Of a stretch of 64,000 nt of DNA, positions 38,658 through 47,329 are shown one piece after another (the first letter of the stretch is position 1; the number at the start of each line of letters is the position of its first letter). The notes under the pieces were generated by a model, which saw only the letters and a program-made list of their open reading frames with translations, did no database searches and was not told where the DNA came from. A program made the position numbers and the translations under genes. Origin of the DNA: Prosopocoilus inquinatus (lineage: Eukaryota; Arthropoda; Insecta; Coleoptera; Lucanidae); NCBI GenBank assembly GCA_036172665.1, contig CM069875.1, forward strand, positions 20,863,806 through 20,927,805, written 5' to 3'.

Positions 38658-39035
38658 AAATTTTATTTTGTTTGTATTTATTCAATTATCAAATTACAAA
38701 TAATAGTAACCTACATCCAAATTATACATATTTGAAGTTACCTTTATTTGTTGGCATAGCAAATTGTAAACATAACTATAAAAGCTTTTTATAAGCTAAC
38801 AATATATGTAATTAAGAGCATGACCTCTAAATTAACATTTGCTTCAAATTAAATTAAAATCTTAAGCGTCAACCAAGGTCAACTGCCGTAAACGAAACAA
38901 AATTTCCCTATATTAAATCACTTAATAAAGCATATTTTTAAGTCTTTTTTTATATCTGAGAACCAAAACAAAAAAAAATAGTATAAAATATACGTTTCAC
39001 AAGACATTTTGGCACACTAGTCCTCTAGTTTAGTT
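38658..39035 (+). repeat. 378-bp tandem repeat, first copy (empty mariner site)
   Basis: Starts at aaattttattttgtttg and repeats with a period of 378 bp. It keeps the unoccupied TA target of mariner A. The same copy lies at 34250-34627 in duplication unit 1. Confidence 0.88.
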
Positions 39036-39083
39036 AAATTTTATTTTGTTTGTATTTATTCAATTATCAAATTACAAATAATA

Positions 39084-40386
39084 AAGGGTTTTCCAATAAG
39101 GTCGGGTCGATCTTGGCAGGCTGCGGCGGCAATGTTGTTTTAGCGACGTCTGTCAAATCTGTTGTTTATTATTCTGTCACTGATGCCAAATCACCATGGC
39201 AAGTTACACGACTGAGCAACACGTCCAAATGATAAAACTTTATTATCAAAACGAGTGTTCGTTTGCGCAAACGTTGCGCGCGTTGCGCCCATTTTACGGC
39301 AGACGGGGTGGCCCTTCAAAGTCGACCCTCCAACGCTTGGTGGCCAAATTCGAGAAGACCGGCTCGGTAAATAATCAGCGAACACCCGTACGTCAAAAGA
39401 ACGCCAGATCGGCCGAGAATATCGCCGCTGTCCGTGAAAGTGTGCAGGAGAACCCGAGGCAGTCAATTCCTCGCCGTGCACAAGAACTTGGCCTTTCGCA
39501 GACTTCAGCTTGGAGAATTCTGCGTCGGGACTTGGGCCTGCACCCGTACAAGATCCAACTGACCCAGGAGCTCAAAGTCAATGACCATACACAACGCCGT
39601 TTGTTCGCTGAATGGGCTTCGGAGCGTTTGGAAGAGGACCCCAGTTTTGGCCAGAAAATCATCTTTAGCGACGAGGCGCACTTTTGGATGAACGGCTATG
39701 TTAATAAGCAAAATTGCCGTATATGGGACGACACCAACCCACACGAGGTTCAGCAGGTGGCAATGCATCCACAAAAGGTTACCGTTTGGTGCGGATTTTG
39801 GGCCGGCGGTGTCATTGGTCCGTACTTCTTTGAAAACGACGTTGGTGAGGCCATTACTGTCAACGGCGAGCGCTACAGATCGATGATAACCGATTTCTTT
39901 TGGCCCGAATTGAACGATATGGACGTGGACGACATGTGGTTCCAGCAGGATGGCGCTACGTGCCACACAGCGAGCGCCACGATGGACATTTTGCATGAAC
40001 GATTTGAGGGTATGGTTATTTCTCGCGGAGGTGACGTGAATTGGCCACCAAGATCGTGCGATTTGACCCCACTAGACTTTTTCTTGTGGGGTTTTCTGAA
40101 GTCGCAGGTCTACGCCAATAGCCCGCAATCGACCGATGCCCTCAAACTCAACATAACTCAGGCCATTGCTCAAATTCAGCGGGATCTATGCGCCAGAGTC
40201 ATTGAAAATTGGGTCTCACGGATCCGTGCCACCCTGCGAAGCCGCGGCGGACATTTGAACGATATCATCTTCCGTTCATAATGGCACATATGGGCCTTTC
40301 AAATAAAAAAAGTATTTCGTTAATTTCTCACACACAGCTTGTTTTATTCTATTTCAACATCGACCCGACCCTATTGGAAAACCCTT
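39084..40386 (+). mobile_element. Mariner-like DD41D transposon A, complete
   Basis: 1303-bp element with ~28-bp terminal inverted repeats. Left starts AAGGGTTTTCCAATAAGGTC and right ends GGAAAACCCTT, with one mismatch across the TIR. It is flanked by TA at 39082-39083 and 40387-40388. An uninterrupted copy of the target (aataaTAgtaacc) is preserved in the upstream tandem repeat at about 38701-38709, which proves the insertion site. The intact transposase and near-identical TIRs suggest recent activity. Confidence 0.93.
39196..40281 (+). CDS. Mariner-like (DD41D) transposase A
   Basis: 361-aa intact transposase for cut-and-paste transposition at TA sites. Residues 1-60 form an N-terminal helix-turn-helix region of the DUF4817 kind (TTEQHVQMIKLYYQNE), followed by a second HTH around 85-115. 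The DDE-type catalytic domain has D159 (IIFSDEAHF), D252 (FQQDGATCHT) and D294 (CDLTPLDFFLWG). Exactly 41 residues separate the last two, the DD41D spacing described for rosa-like mariners. Length matches the family (340-370 aa). The ATG at 39196 sits in ACCATGG context. The GC content of the ORF is clearly higher than that of the flanks. No frameshift or missing catalytic residue is seen, so it may be functional. Confidence 0.95.
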   Translation: MASYTTEQHVQMIKLYYQNECSFAQTLRALRPFYGRRGGPSKSTLQRLVAKFEKTGSVNNQRTPVRQKNARSAENIAAVRESVQENPRQSIPRRAQELGLSQTSAWRILRRDLGLHPYKIQLTQELKVNDHTQRRLFAEWASERLEEDPSFGQKIIFSDEAHFWMNGYVNKQNCRIWDDTNPHEVQQVAMHPQKVTVWCGFWAGGVIGPYFFENDVGEAITVNGERYRSMITDFFWPELNDMDVDDMWFQQDGATCHTASATMDILHERFEGMVISRGGDVNWPPRSCDLTPLDFFLWGFLKSQVYANSPQSTDALKLNITQAIAQIQRDLCARVIENWVSRIRATLRSRGGHLNDIIFRS

Positions 40387-40907
40387 TAGTAACCTACATC
40401 CAAATTATACATATTTGAAGTTACCTTTATTTGTTGGCATAGCAAATTGTAAACATAACTATAAAAAGCTTTTTATAAGCTAACAATGTATGTAATTAAG
40501 AGCATAACCTCTAAATTAACATTTGCTTCAAATTAAATTAAAATCTTAAGCGTTAACCAAGGTCAACTACCGTCAACGAAACAAAATTTCCCTATATTAA
40601 ATCACTTAATAAAGCATATTTTAAGTCTTTTTTTATATCTGAGAACCAAAACAAAAAAAAATAGTATAAAATATACGTTTCACAAGACATTTTGGCACAC
40701 TAGTCCTCTAGTTAGAAAGTTTAGTTAGTTAGTTTTCGACTCGTTTTCTAACGCGTCCGTAAAAGTCGCGTAAAGTTCTATTATTCAAAGATTTTGCTGA
40801 ACATATGGCATGAGAAAATCGTAATGTAACTTTTTTAATTTTTAATTATTTTAATAATAAAAAAATAACATTTCATTATGATATTTAAAAACTTGACTTA
40901 AATTATA

Positions 40908-41408
40908 TACTCGTGGACAAAAATATTGCATATTTTTAATTATATTAATAAATCCAGAAAAAAGTGAATTTTTCTGCTTGAAATATAACTTTTAAGTAAA
41001 ATTTCTATTTTAGGAGGTCATGACAAATACTTGATTTGTTTATGTTTTAATATTTATCATAATTGCGCATGGAAAAGAAAAATGGGAATCGATTCCGCAA
41101 CAAAGAATCAAAAACCTTCCTTTCAGCCTACCCAGAAGAATGAGGGTTGCCATTCAGGAAGGAAACTCGAGGAGGAAACATGCTACAGAAATTCATTTGT
41201 TTGGTTATGGACACGTTATTTTTAAACTGTTTAGTTATTAAGCACGTGTAATCATTTTGCTAAAAGCACGTGTTATCATTTTGCTAAAGATCCTTGTTCA
41301 ATAAGTTACCTTGTGGATTTTATATACAAATAGTTATATCCTTATTACTTCTTAAACAGAAGAATAAATAAACAACATAAAAATATGCAATATTTTTGTC
41401 CGTGAGTG
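40908..41408. mobile_element. 501-bp Tc1/mariner-type non-autonomous element
   Basis: TIR TACTCGTGGACAAAAATATT against CACTCACGGACAAAAATATT, both followed by gcatattttt (~30 bp). TA flanks. The internal frame at ~41069-41150 has no identifiable transposase domain. Confidence 0.82.
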
Positions 41409-42115
41409 TACGTTTTCTTGGAAATATCGTGCATCATGATTTTGATAAAGGTTGTTGGAAATTCTGATAAGACAACTGAAATTTTAACTTAAATCATCAA
41501 ATTGTCAGGACAATTCAAAGTGAATTAATTAAGGCCTGGTTCAACTGTTAGTTAATAAAAGTCAGGGCTTACTGTAATTAAAAATTTTAAATAATAATAT
41601 TAGACAAAATAAATGCCAGTACGAACAAAAATATTTTTCTTTGTTTTCATGCGATAGATTTATTAAGAATGAAATTATACCTAAACATAAAATTACGTAA
41701 ATGCGCACCAGTTTAACAGCGTTGGTGTCTTTGATAAGCAGTGTCCGCATATTACTCCAAGAATTTGTTTGGTACATATTTATCTCACTGTTTTGCATCC
41801 TTTTTCAGATAATCGAAATGAAAACCGTAAAAATCCGATTATTCACTTCATAAATCTAGTTTTTATTGAATTAGTTTTTCATTATTTAATTGCAGAATTC
41901 CCAGTGTGGTGTTTTAGTAACTACTTTTTAAGTTTTTTTTTCATTTCCTTCTCTCATTTAATCCGATTTGGTTTTTGGTATCAAATAAATAATTACAAAA
42001 GGTTAATGTACGCGAAGAAAACTTTAATTAGATCAACCGGATGATTATTTTTTTAATTAAAAAGATATCTGTGTGAAGTGGTTTATTTTATTATAATCAG
42101 TTAAAACTGACTTAC

Positions 42116-42691
42116 CAACAAAAAAGCTTGACCAGTACCATCATCCACCCATCCTATAACTATGTCAGCATCCTCCATTCCACCATTGGGACTAAAACCG
42201 ATACCAATATATCCGGGTGTTTTAGCTTCAACTCTAAAGAGGATTTCTTGATGCCTCGGCTGCCATTTAAGTAAGACATTGCGATCTGGATCCAAATATT
42301 CCGAATGAGTCCATTGGTCGTAATCCTCATGTCTTTTAAAACGCCCGTTCGTAAACTCACGCTGAACGGAACTAAGTTTTCTAGCACTACCAAAGTTAAA
42401 AATTTGTTGAGTGTCTTTGCTGCTTTTTAAGTCACTGGGCGCACTAAATTTAGGCTCCTTAGTTTTTAAAACTCTTTGGTTTGATTTATGACTATTTAAG
42501 TTATATGTTTTTAAATCGTTGTCTATTTTATTAACATCGTCCACGTGTTTAACATATTGATCTAGGAGGTCTTCTGAAAAGGAAGATTTTACTAGCAAAA
42601 CGAGGGAGGCTAGTAATATTGTCCATTGTTTAGACATTGCAGTCATGGTTTGCAGATTATTCACCAATTCATCGCCAGTTTGATTTTGAAT
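42116..42691 (-). CDS. MOXD1/DBH-like monooxygenase, signal-peptide and DOMON-start exon (partial gene)
   Basis: One exon of a copper type II, ascorbate-dependent monooxygenase-like gene (dopamine beta-hydroxylase/MOXD family). On the minus strand a CTAAC-ttttacAG acceptor precedes base 42691. The first in-frame ATG is at 42646 and a second at 42637; the second starts a clean signal peptide (MSKQW, then ILLASLVLLVKSSFS), and both give the same mature protein. From 42646 there are 177 codons in phase 0, ending at a GTAAGTCAG donor at 42115. Residues 101-105 contain RFKR, a possible furin site. Residues ~112-177 are the start of a DOMON domain (YLDP, then FRVEAKTPGYIGIGFSPNG, ADIVIGW). The catalytic Cu domains lie on exons not seen here. 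Acceptor-to-ATG leaves a 45-nt 5'UTR, so an upstream noncoding exon is expected. The family is confident; the orthologue is less so (MOXD1 homolog 1 or 2/olf413 type). Confidence 0.88.
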
Positions 42692-42845
42692 CTGTAAAAG
42701 TTAGGGTCGCATTAATTAACAGTAAACAGTAAAATTTTATTAAAAAGAAAAAAAAATTTCAATACTTTTTAATAAAATAAAATGCATATTTCAAATTTGG
42801 AGAAATTTATTATTCGTTTGTGTTTCTTATTTAATAAAATTTTTA

Positions 42846-43015
42846 AGAGAATATGAAACAAATAAAAAAGCTTTTTAAAACGAGCTAAAAGAGTAATTTA
42901 TTGACTTACTTACTTTTGATAAAGCAAATAATTATATTTGCGAAACGTCAAGTAAGTCAATAAATTACTCTTTTAGCTCGTTTTAAAAAGATTTTTTATT
43001 TGTTTCATATTCTCT
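42846..43015. repeat. 170-bp near-perfect palindrome with hammerhead-like loop
   Basis: Arms 42846-42910 and 42951-43015 are 65 bp each, with a single visible mismatch (gct/gat). The 40-nt loop contains a decayed hammerhead core. It lies 155 bp upstream of the MOXD-like exon, in its presumed intron. Confidence 0.88.
42911..42954 (+). ncRNA. Decayed hammerhead-like core
   Basis: TACTT (42911-42915) pairs with AAGTA (42950-42954) as stem I. TTGATAA replaces CTGANGA (C3 to T, G8 to A). Stem II is GCAAATA/TATTTGC with loop ATTA, followed by GAAACGTC (42942-42949). The extra A before stem II matches the Penelope version at 45590. Likely inactive. Confidence 0.55.
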
Positions 43016-43071
43016 GCAATTCTCACGAGCAAGAACTACCCAAAAATTAAAATTTTTAAGATTTTTATGTA

Positions 43072-43451
43072 GGGTGATTCGGAATAAGTGTTCGAGCTGT
43101 AAAGAGCGTATTTACTAGGTCATGCAAGTGCGAAATTGCAATAAATAAATCTATCAGAGGCATTTCAAAAATCAATCTCTTTTGAATCCAAAATGGAAAT
43201 CATGATTCATTTCTTACGTGTACATACACAAGTTCGAAATTCGAATGATTGAATAGTGTATTATACATTTTTTTCCACAGAAAGCAATAAATAAAAACCT
43301 TTTATAGTTTCATTTCAAGGTCAACGCTAGTGTTTCGTTCTATTGCACACGAGTTCGTTGTTCGCAACACAGTTATACTGGTGCCCATCAACCCATTTAT
43401 ATCTGAATCTTCAATGCATTTTATTTCAAAAATTATGGATATTAGACACCC
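43072..43451 (+). mobile_element. 380-bp dispersed TIR element, copy 3 (full length)
   Basis: Flanked by TA, with short TIRs (GGGTGATTC / GGGTGTCTAA). It shares long stretches with 25991-26332 (same strand) and 250-475 (opposite strand), for example tcatgcaagtgcgaaattg and gaatccaaaatggaaatc. Non-coding. Confidence 0.8.
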
Positions 43452-43522
43452 TATGCATATAGACATTTTGTTTTTTTTTTCTGTGCTCCTATAGTTAAAT
43501 CTCAGAAATGTTGCAGTTAAAA

Positions 43523-43812
43523 ATTATAAACAGATAAAATAGCGACATCTTACATCGCAATTGTGAATAAATTGGACAAGTCATTTTTGCTTGCAGTGGG
43601 AATGTCGAGCTACGTCTCTGCAGAAGAAGCCCCAAGCAGGGCTGAAACAGCTGTACAGATGCTGCTCGAGGTTTTCACTGCAATCAAAAACGATTTGCAC
43701 AAAATTTTTCTAATAAAAATTATAGTTTATGAAAGCTCTATTGATTAAACTTTAAGAACAGTGCGTCAAAGTAAAAATAAAATCTACCATCTATTATCTG
43801 TTTTATAATAGG
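43523..43812. mobile_element. Sister copy of the hammerhead hairpin element
   Basis: Holds the mutated hammerhead. The right arm 43677-43700 is intact while the left arm 43578-43598 has diverged. The outer segment 43531-43553 (ataaaatagcgacatcttac) has a decayed inverted partner near 43792-43811. Open frames across it are incidental. Confidence 0.6.
43616..43660 (+). ncRNA. Hammerhead motif, point-mutated sister copy
   Basis: Nearly identical to the motif at 54574-54618 but with CAGAAGA instead of CTGAAGA at 43621-43627 (U4 lost), A at the cleavage position (43655), and stem I weakened (CTCTG against CAGAT). Stem II and GAAAC are unchanged. Probably inactive. Confidence 0.7.
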
Positions 43813-43955
43813 GTCTCAACTTTTAAACAGCGACATTTATAGTCTCAAGCACCTGCTACTACATTCGTTCGTATTTTGATTTATTTTTATAGGTATATAT
43901 ATATATATATATATATAATTGGAAGGGAAGTAACGCCGTACTTGTTGAAATTTAA

Positions 43956-44020
43956 CAGTTGAAAATTTTTAACGAGGATAAACAATCAGCCGTTTATCCT
44001 CGTTAAAAATTTTTCAACTG
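43956..44020. repeat. 65-bp palindrome in (AT)n array
   Basis: Arms start CAGTTGAAAATTTTTAACGA and pair with the complement at 43993-44020, with a loop of ~9 nt. It adjoins the (AT)n tract at 44021. Possibly a tiny MITE; family unknown. Confidence 0.75.
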
Positions 44021-44077
<57 letters not shown>

Positions 44078-44080
<3 letters not shown>

Positions 44081-44142
44081 CGTGGAAACTAAGTAGCGGA
44101 GTTATGGATTTTATCCGTTTTATCCGCTACTTAGTTTCCACG

Positions 44143-44145
<3 letters not shown>
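44078..44145. mobile_element. 68-bp minimal derivative of mariner B
   Basis: Ends CAGCGTGGAAACTAAGTAGC and its complement, with ~28 bp of internal mariner B end sequence between. It is flanked by TATA on both sides within an (AT)n array, 52 bp from the full-length element. Confidence 0.85.
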
Positions 44146-44181
<36 letters not shown>

Positions 44182-44515
44182 TATATATATATATATACAG
44201 CGTGGAAACTAAGTAGCGGATAAAACGGATAAAATCCATAACTCCGTTAATATTTGTAATAAAGCAAAAATCTAAAAGGGGTATAGCGATACAAATTACA
44301 GCGCATGAGAAGAAGTATATTTTGAGATATTTTTATGAATTTTTTTTAAGTTATGACGTCATCAAGATTTTTTTTTAAATGACAACCTATATTTTTTATT
44401 TTTGATTTCGGTGGGTTTTTTTAACCTACTTTCAACAGTATAAAACTTTGAATCGATTACATAACAAAAAATTCAAGAAAAACGGCCATAAAAGTTTAAT
44501 TGTAATGGTACAGCA

Positions 44516-45013
44516 ATGGGTTCTCCTTTATCTCCGGCTTTAGCTGAAATTGTTATGCAAGAACTAGAAAAATCTGTTATTAACTCTTTATCATTCGATT
44601 TAACGTTATATTTTCGTTATGTAGATGACATTTTATTGATTTTGCCTTCTGATAAGGTAGATTTTGTTTTAAATAAATTTAATTCTTTTCATAATAGATT
44701 ACAATTTACAGTAGAAAAAGAAAATAATAATTCATTGAGTTTTCTTGATGTAAATATTATCAGACAGAATGATAAATTAATTACTAATTGGTTTCATAAA
44801 CCTACCTGGTCAGGTAGGTACATAAATTTTCACTCGTACACACCAAAAAATTATAAAATTGCAACTATTAATTCATTAACTGATCGAGCTATTTTACTTT
44901 CTGATAAAGTTTTCATTTATGATAACTTAAATTTAATAAAGAAAACTCTTATTCAAAATTCTTATCCAATAAATCTTATTGAATCAGTAATTAAAAATCG
45001 TATTAAATACTAA
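44516..45013 (+). pseudogene. Penelope-like reverse transcriptase fragment
   Basis: 165 residues starting within RT motif 4 (GSPLSPALAEIVM), with the catalytic FRYVDD box at ~33-38 and SFLDVNI, followed by the Penelope-type thumb (TNWFHKPTWSGRYINFHS). The N-terminal half of the RT is missing, so it is not a functional gene. The stop at 45011 falls where the linker to the endonuclease should continue, implying a frameshift. Confidence 0.93.
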
Positions 45014-45017
45014 ATCT

Positions 45018-45413
45018 GTGATTAATTTAAATTTAATTTTTTCGAATTTAAAAACCAAAATACCGAAATTAAAACAACCTAACGTGGTTTATGAAATCAA
45101 ATGTTCAAATTGTAATTCTGTTTATATAGGTGAAACGAGCCAAAATTTAAAAAAACGTTTAGACCAACATAAATATCATATTCAAAAAAATAATCAAAAT
45201 CATTCAATGCTTGTAGAGCATTCATTAGTAAATAATCATAATTTTGATTTTGATAATACTGACATTTTGTACAGTGAATCTAATATTTTTAAAAGACGTT
45301 TCATAGAAATGTGTAAAATTAAAATGTCTGGAAATTCTATTAATAAACGTACGGACTTTGAAAATTTAAATGACATATTTTGTAGTTTTCTGGACTCTTT
45401 AAACAAGATATAG
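45018..45413 (+). pseudogene. Penelope-like GIY-YIG endonuclease domain
   Basis: 131 residues in the +1 frame relative to the RT. The GIY-YIG core is visible as VVYEIKC (23-29), then VYIGET (35-40), with R47 in KKRLDQH. The C29/C32 pair fits the Penelope-specific zinc-binding motif, and a later RRFIEMC segment is where the family's acidic residue lies. In the intact element it would be fused to the RT and nick the target. The upstream GTG start is only where this frame begins after the frameshift. Confidence 0.92.
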
Positions 45414-45577
45414 ATCTGTCAATTAATTAATTATATATTATAAAAAAAAAAAAGTAGCTTTAATAGTTCTCGTTACTTTTATTCCGAACAACTCGTAGTT
45501 TAGTTTAAAAATCATGTTACCTTTTCGTTTCTCTTGACGACTTGTTTCTCTTGACAACTTGTTTATTTACTTTTTTT

Positions 45578-45619
45578 CACTCCTGACGAAGCTATAAATC
45601 TATAGCGAAACGTTGAGTG
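45578..45619 (+). ncRNA. Hammerhead-ribozyme-like motif at Penelope 3' end
   Basis: Stem I CACTC (45578-45582) pairs with GAGTG (45615-45619). The core CTGACGA (45583-45589) is followed by stem II GCTATA/TATAGC with loop AATC, then GAAA (45607-45610). A minimal stem III ACGT and cleavage base T at 45614 follow. One extra A (45590) lies between the core and stem II. Hammerheads are known in Penelope-like elements; activity of this variant is an inference. Confidence 0.7.
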
Positions 45620-45838
45620 TGTTTCCCTTCATTTTTCTGTCCGGTTTGAGATTAAAAAAACTTTGTACTTTAATTGTAAAGTTGAAGAAATTAACAGAAT
45701 ATCTAGTTAGCTAGGTGTAAAACAAACAAAATTTGTTTGATTGACAAGAACTTGTAAATACCTATCACAATAAAGTGAGTATTTTTATTCTCTGTGGATA
45801 GTAGGAGTTACACTAATTATTAAAAACCTTTTACCAAA

Positions 45839-46927
45839 ATGGTGTTGCTGACTGAAAAACAAAGAATTGAAGTTCTAATGATGATTGGGTATGGCGATCG
45901 AATTAGAACTCATCAAGAGGTGTGTCGACTTTTTATAGACAAATATCCTGATCAGCAAATAAGTCAATCCACAGTCAGCAGAATAGAAAATAAATTTCGA
46001 AATTACGGTATTGTGAAAGACCTTCCAAAAACTGTCCACCCTAAGACAAAATTAATTGACGATGTGCAGCTTGATATTTTACTAGAAATAGAAAATAATC
46101 CGCATTCGACTAGTCGAGACATTGCTTTAGAGCACAACCTGAGCCATACCTCGGTACTGAAACTTTTAAAAATGCAAAAGTTTCATCCGAATAAAGTAAA
46201 ATTAGTCCATGAGTTAGCAGAAACTGCCTATGATCATAGACAAGAATTTTGTGAAGAAATGTTGGAAATTTGCAATCGTGATCCAATGTTCTCGCAGCGT
46301 ATAATTTTTTCTGATGAGGCAAGTTTTACTTTACATGGAACTGTTAACAGACATAATTGTCGATATTGGTCTAGGGAAAATCCCTACTGGATGCAAGAAG
46401 CTCATACTCAACATCCCCAGAAGCTCAACGTATGGACAGGAATTGTCGGTGACAGAATTTTAGGTTCATTCTTTATCGAAGGTAATTTAACTGGTGAGAA
46501 ATATCTACACTTCTTACAATTCGAATTAGTACCTGCATTGGCGATATTATTTCTTAATGAAAATGACTGTGACGTACCAAACAATAACATTTGGATGCAA
46601 CACGACGGTGCTCCGCCACACTACGCAGTTGATGTGCGACGTTATTTGGACGAGATGTTCCCAGGTAGATGGATAGGAAGAAGAGGTCCAATGGAATGGC
46701 CAGCTAGATCCCCTGATCTAACGCCATTAGACTTTTTTCTATGGGGGTACTTAAAAAGCAAGGTGTATAAAAACAGACCTAACAACTTAGACGATCTTAA
46801 AGGAAGAATTCGACAGGAGTGTAGGTTAATAACACCTCAAACTATTCAAAATGTAATAAATGAATTTTATGAGCGTCTTGGGTATTGTCAGTTGGTGCAT
46901 GGTCGTCAGTTTGAACATTTATTGTGA
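45839..46927 (+). CDS. Mariner-like (DD41D) transposase B
   Basis: 362-aa intact transposase. Two N-terminal HTH segments lie at ~1-60 and ~75-112. Catalytic residues are D159 (IIFSDEASF), D256 (MQHDGAPPH) and D298 (SPDLTPLDFFLWG), with 41 residues between the last two. It shares the DD41D architecture with transposase A but is a distinct, distant lineage by eye, with AT-rich codon use like its flanks. The ATG at 45839 follows a CAAA context and the stop lies just inside the right TIR. All catalytic residues are present, so it could be active. Its long TIRs should bind its own product and related MITEs such as the one at 19407-19909. Confidence 0.95.
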   Translation: MVLLTEKQRIEVLMMIGYGDRIRTHQEVCRLFIDKYPDQQISQSTVSRIENKFRNYGIVKDLPKTVHPKTKLIDDVQLDILLEIENNPHSTSRDIALEHNLSHTSVLKLLKMQKFHPNKVKLVHELAETAYDHRQEFCEEMLEICNRDPMFSQRIIFSDEASFTLHGTVNRHNCRYWSRENPYWMQEAHTQHPQKLNVWTGIVGDRILGSFFIEGNLTGEKYLHFLQFELVPALAILFLNENDCDVPNNNIWMQHDGAPPHYAVDVRRYLDEMFPGRWIGRRGPMEWPARSPDLTPLDFFLWGYLKSKVYKNRPNNLDDLKGRIRQECRLITPQTIQNVINEFYERLGYCQLVHGRQFEHLL

Positions 46928-47329
46928 TTTCAATGACTGTCAAAATCAAATTTTGTTTATTTACACCTTAATTTTGTTTCGTTTTAAACCTAGCTAATAT
47001 ATGTTCTGTTTATTTCTTCAACTTTACAATTAAACTTTTATGGCCGTTTTTCTTGAATTTTTTGTTATGTAATCGTCCAAAATTTTATACTGTTGAAAGC
47101 AAGTTGAAGAATCCCACCGAAATAAAAAATAAAAAATATAGGTTGTCATTTAAAAAAAATCTTGATGACGTCATAACTTAAGAAAAATTCCTGAAAATAT
47201 CTCAAAATATACTTCTTCTTATGTGCTGTAATTTGAATCGCTATACCCCTTTTAGATTTTTGCTTTATTACAAATATTAACGGAGTTATGGATTTTATCC
47301 GCTACTTAGTTTCCACGCTGTATATAACC

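Larger units (their letters stand above)
34847..39254 (+). repeat. 2.2-kb tandem duplication, unit 2 (interrupted by LINE)
   Basis: Second copy of the unit. Removing the LINE at 35055-37257 and one 6-bp target copy leaves 2199 bp, against 2200 bp in unit 1. The unit ends inside mariner A codon 20, after which the full transposase continues. The duplication therefore happened after mariner insertion and before LINE insertion. Confidence 0.92.
39036..40716 (+). repeat. 378-bp tandem repeat, second copy split by mariner A
   Basis: Left part 39036-39083 and right part 40389 to ~40716, separated by mariner A and its TA duplication. The right part matches 38706-39035 almost base for base (a few substitutions and small indels). 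The partial copy in unit 1 is at 34628-34675. Confidence 0.87.
43893..44197. repeat. (AT)n microsatellite tracts split by palindromic insertions
   Basis: Pure AT runs at 43893-43918, 44021-44077 and 44146-44197 are separated by the two palindromes above and followed directly by mariner B. TA-targeting elements would find many sites here. Confidence 0.85.
44506..45668 (+). mobile_element. 5'-truncated Penelope-like element
   Basis: 1163-bp insertion in the left TIR of mariner B, bounded by an 11-bp target duplication TTTAATTGTAA (44495-44505 and 45669-45679). It holds the C-terminal part of RT, a GIY-YIG endonuclease frame, and a 3' region with a hammerhead-like motif. The 5' half is absent. 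A one-base frame change separates the two reading frames. Confidence 0.93.
44198..47320 (+). mobile_element. Mariner-like DD41D transposon B with ~360-bp TIRs
   Basis: Ends CAGCGTGGAAACTAAGTAGC and its complement, inserted at TA within an (AT)n tract. The two TIRs match for ~360 bp with few differences: left 44198-44505 continuing at 45680 to ~45735, right ~46955-47320. The left arm has a 9-bp local duplication. The left TIR is split by a Penelope insertion (44506-45668). Without it the element is ~1.95 kb. Confidence 0.92.

Noticed and set aside
39393..39996. Minus-strand frames of 89-163 aa opposite the mariner A transposase
   Set aside because: Antisense shadows of the GC-richer transposase gene; no domain similarity.
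42160..42393. 77-aa frame overlapping the DOMON exon
   Set aside because: Alternate frame of the exon; no similarity to a known protein.
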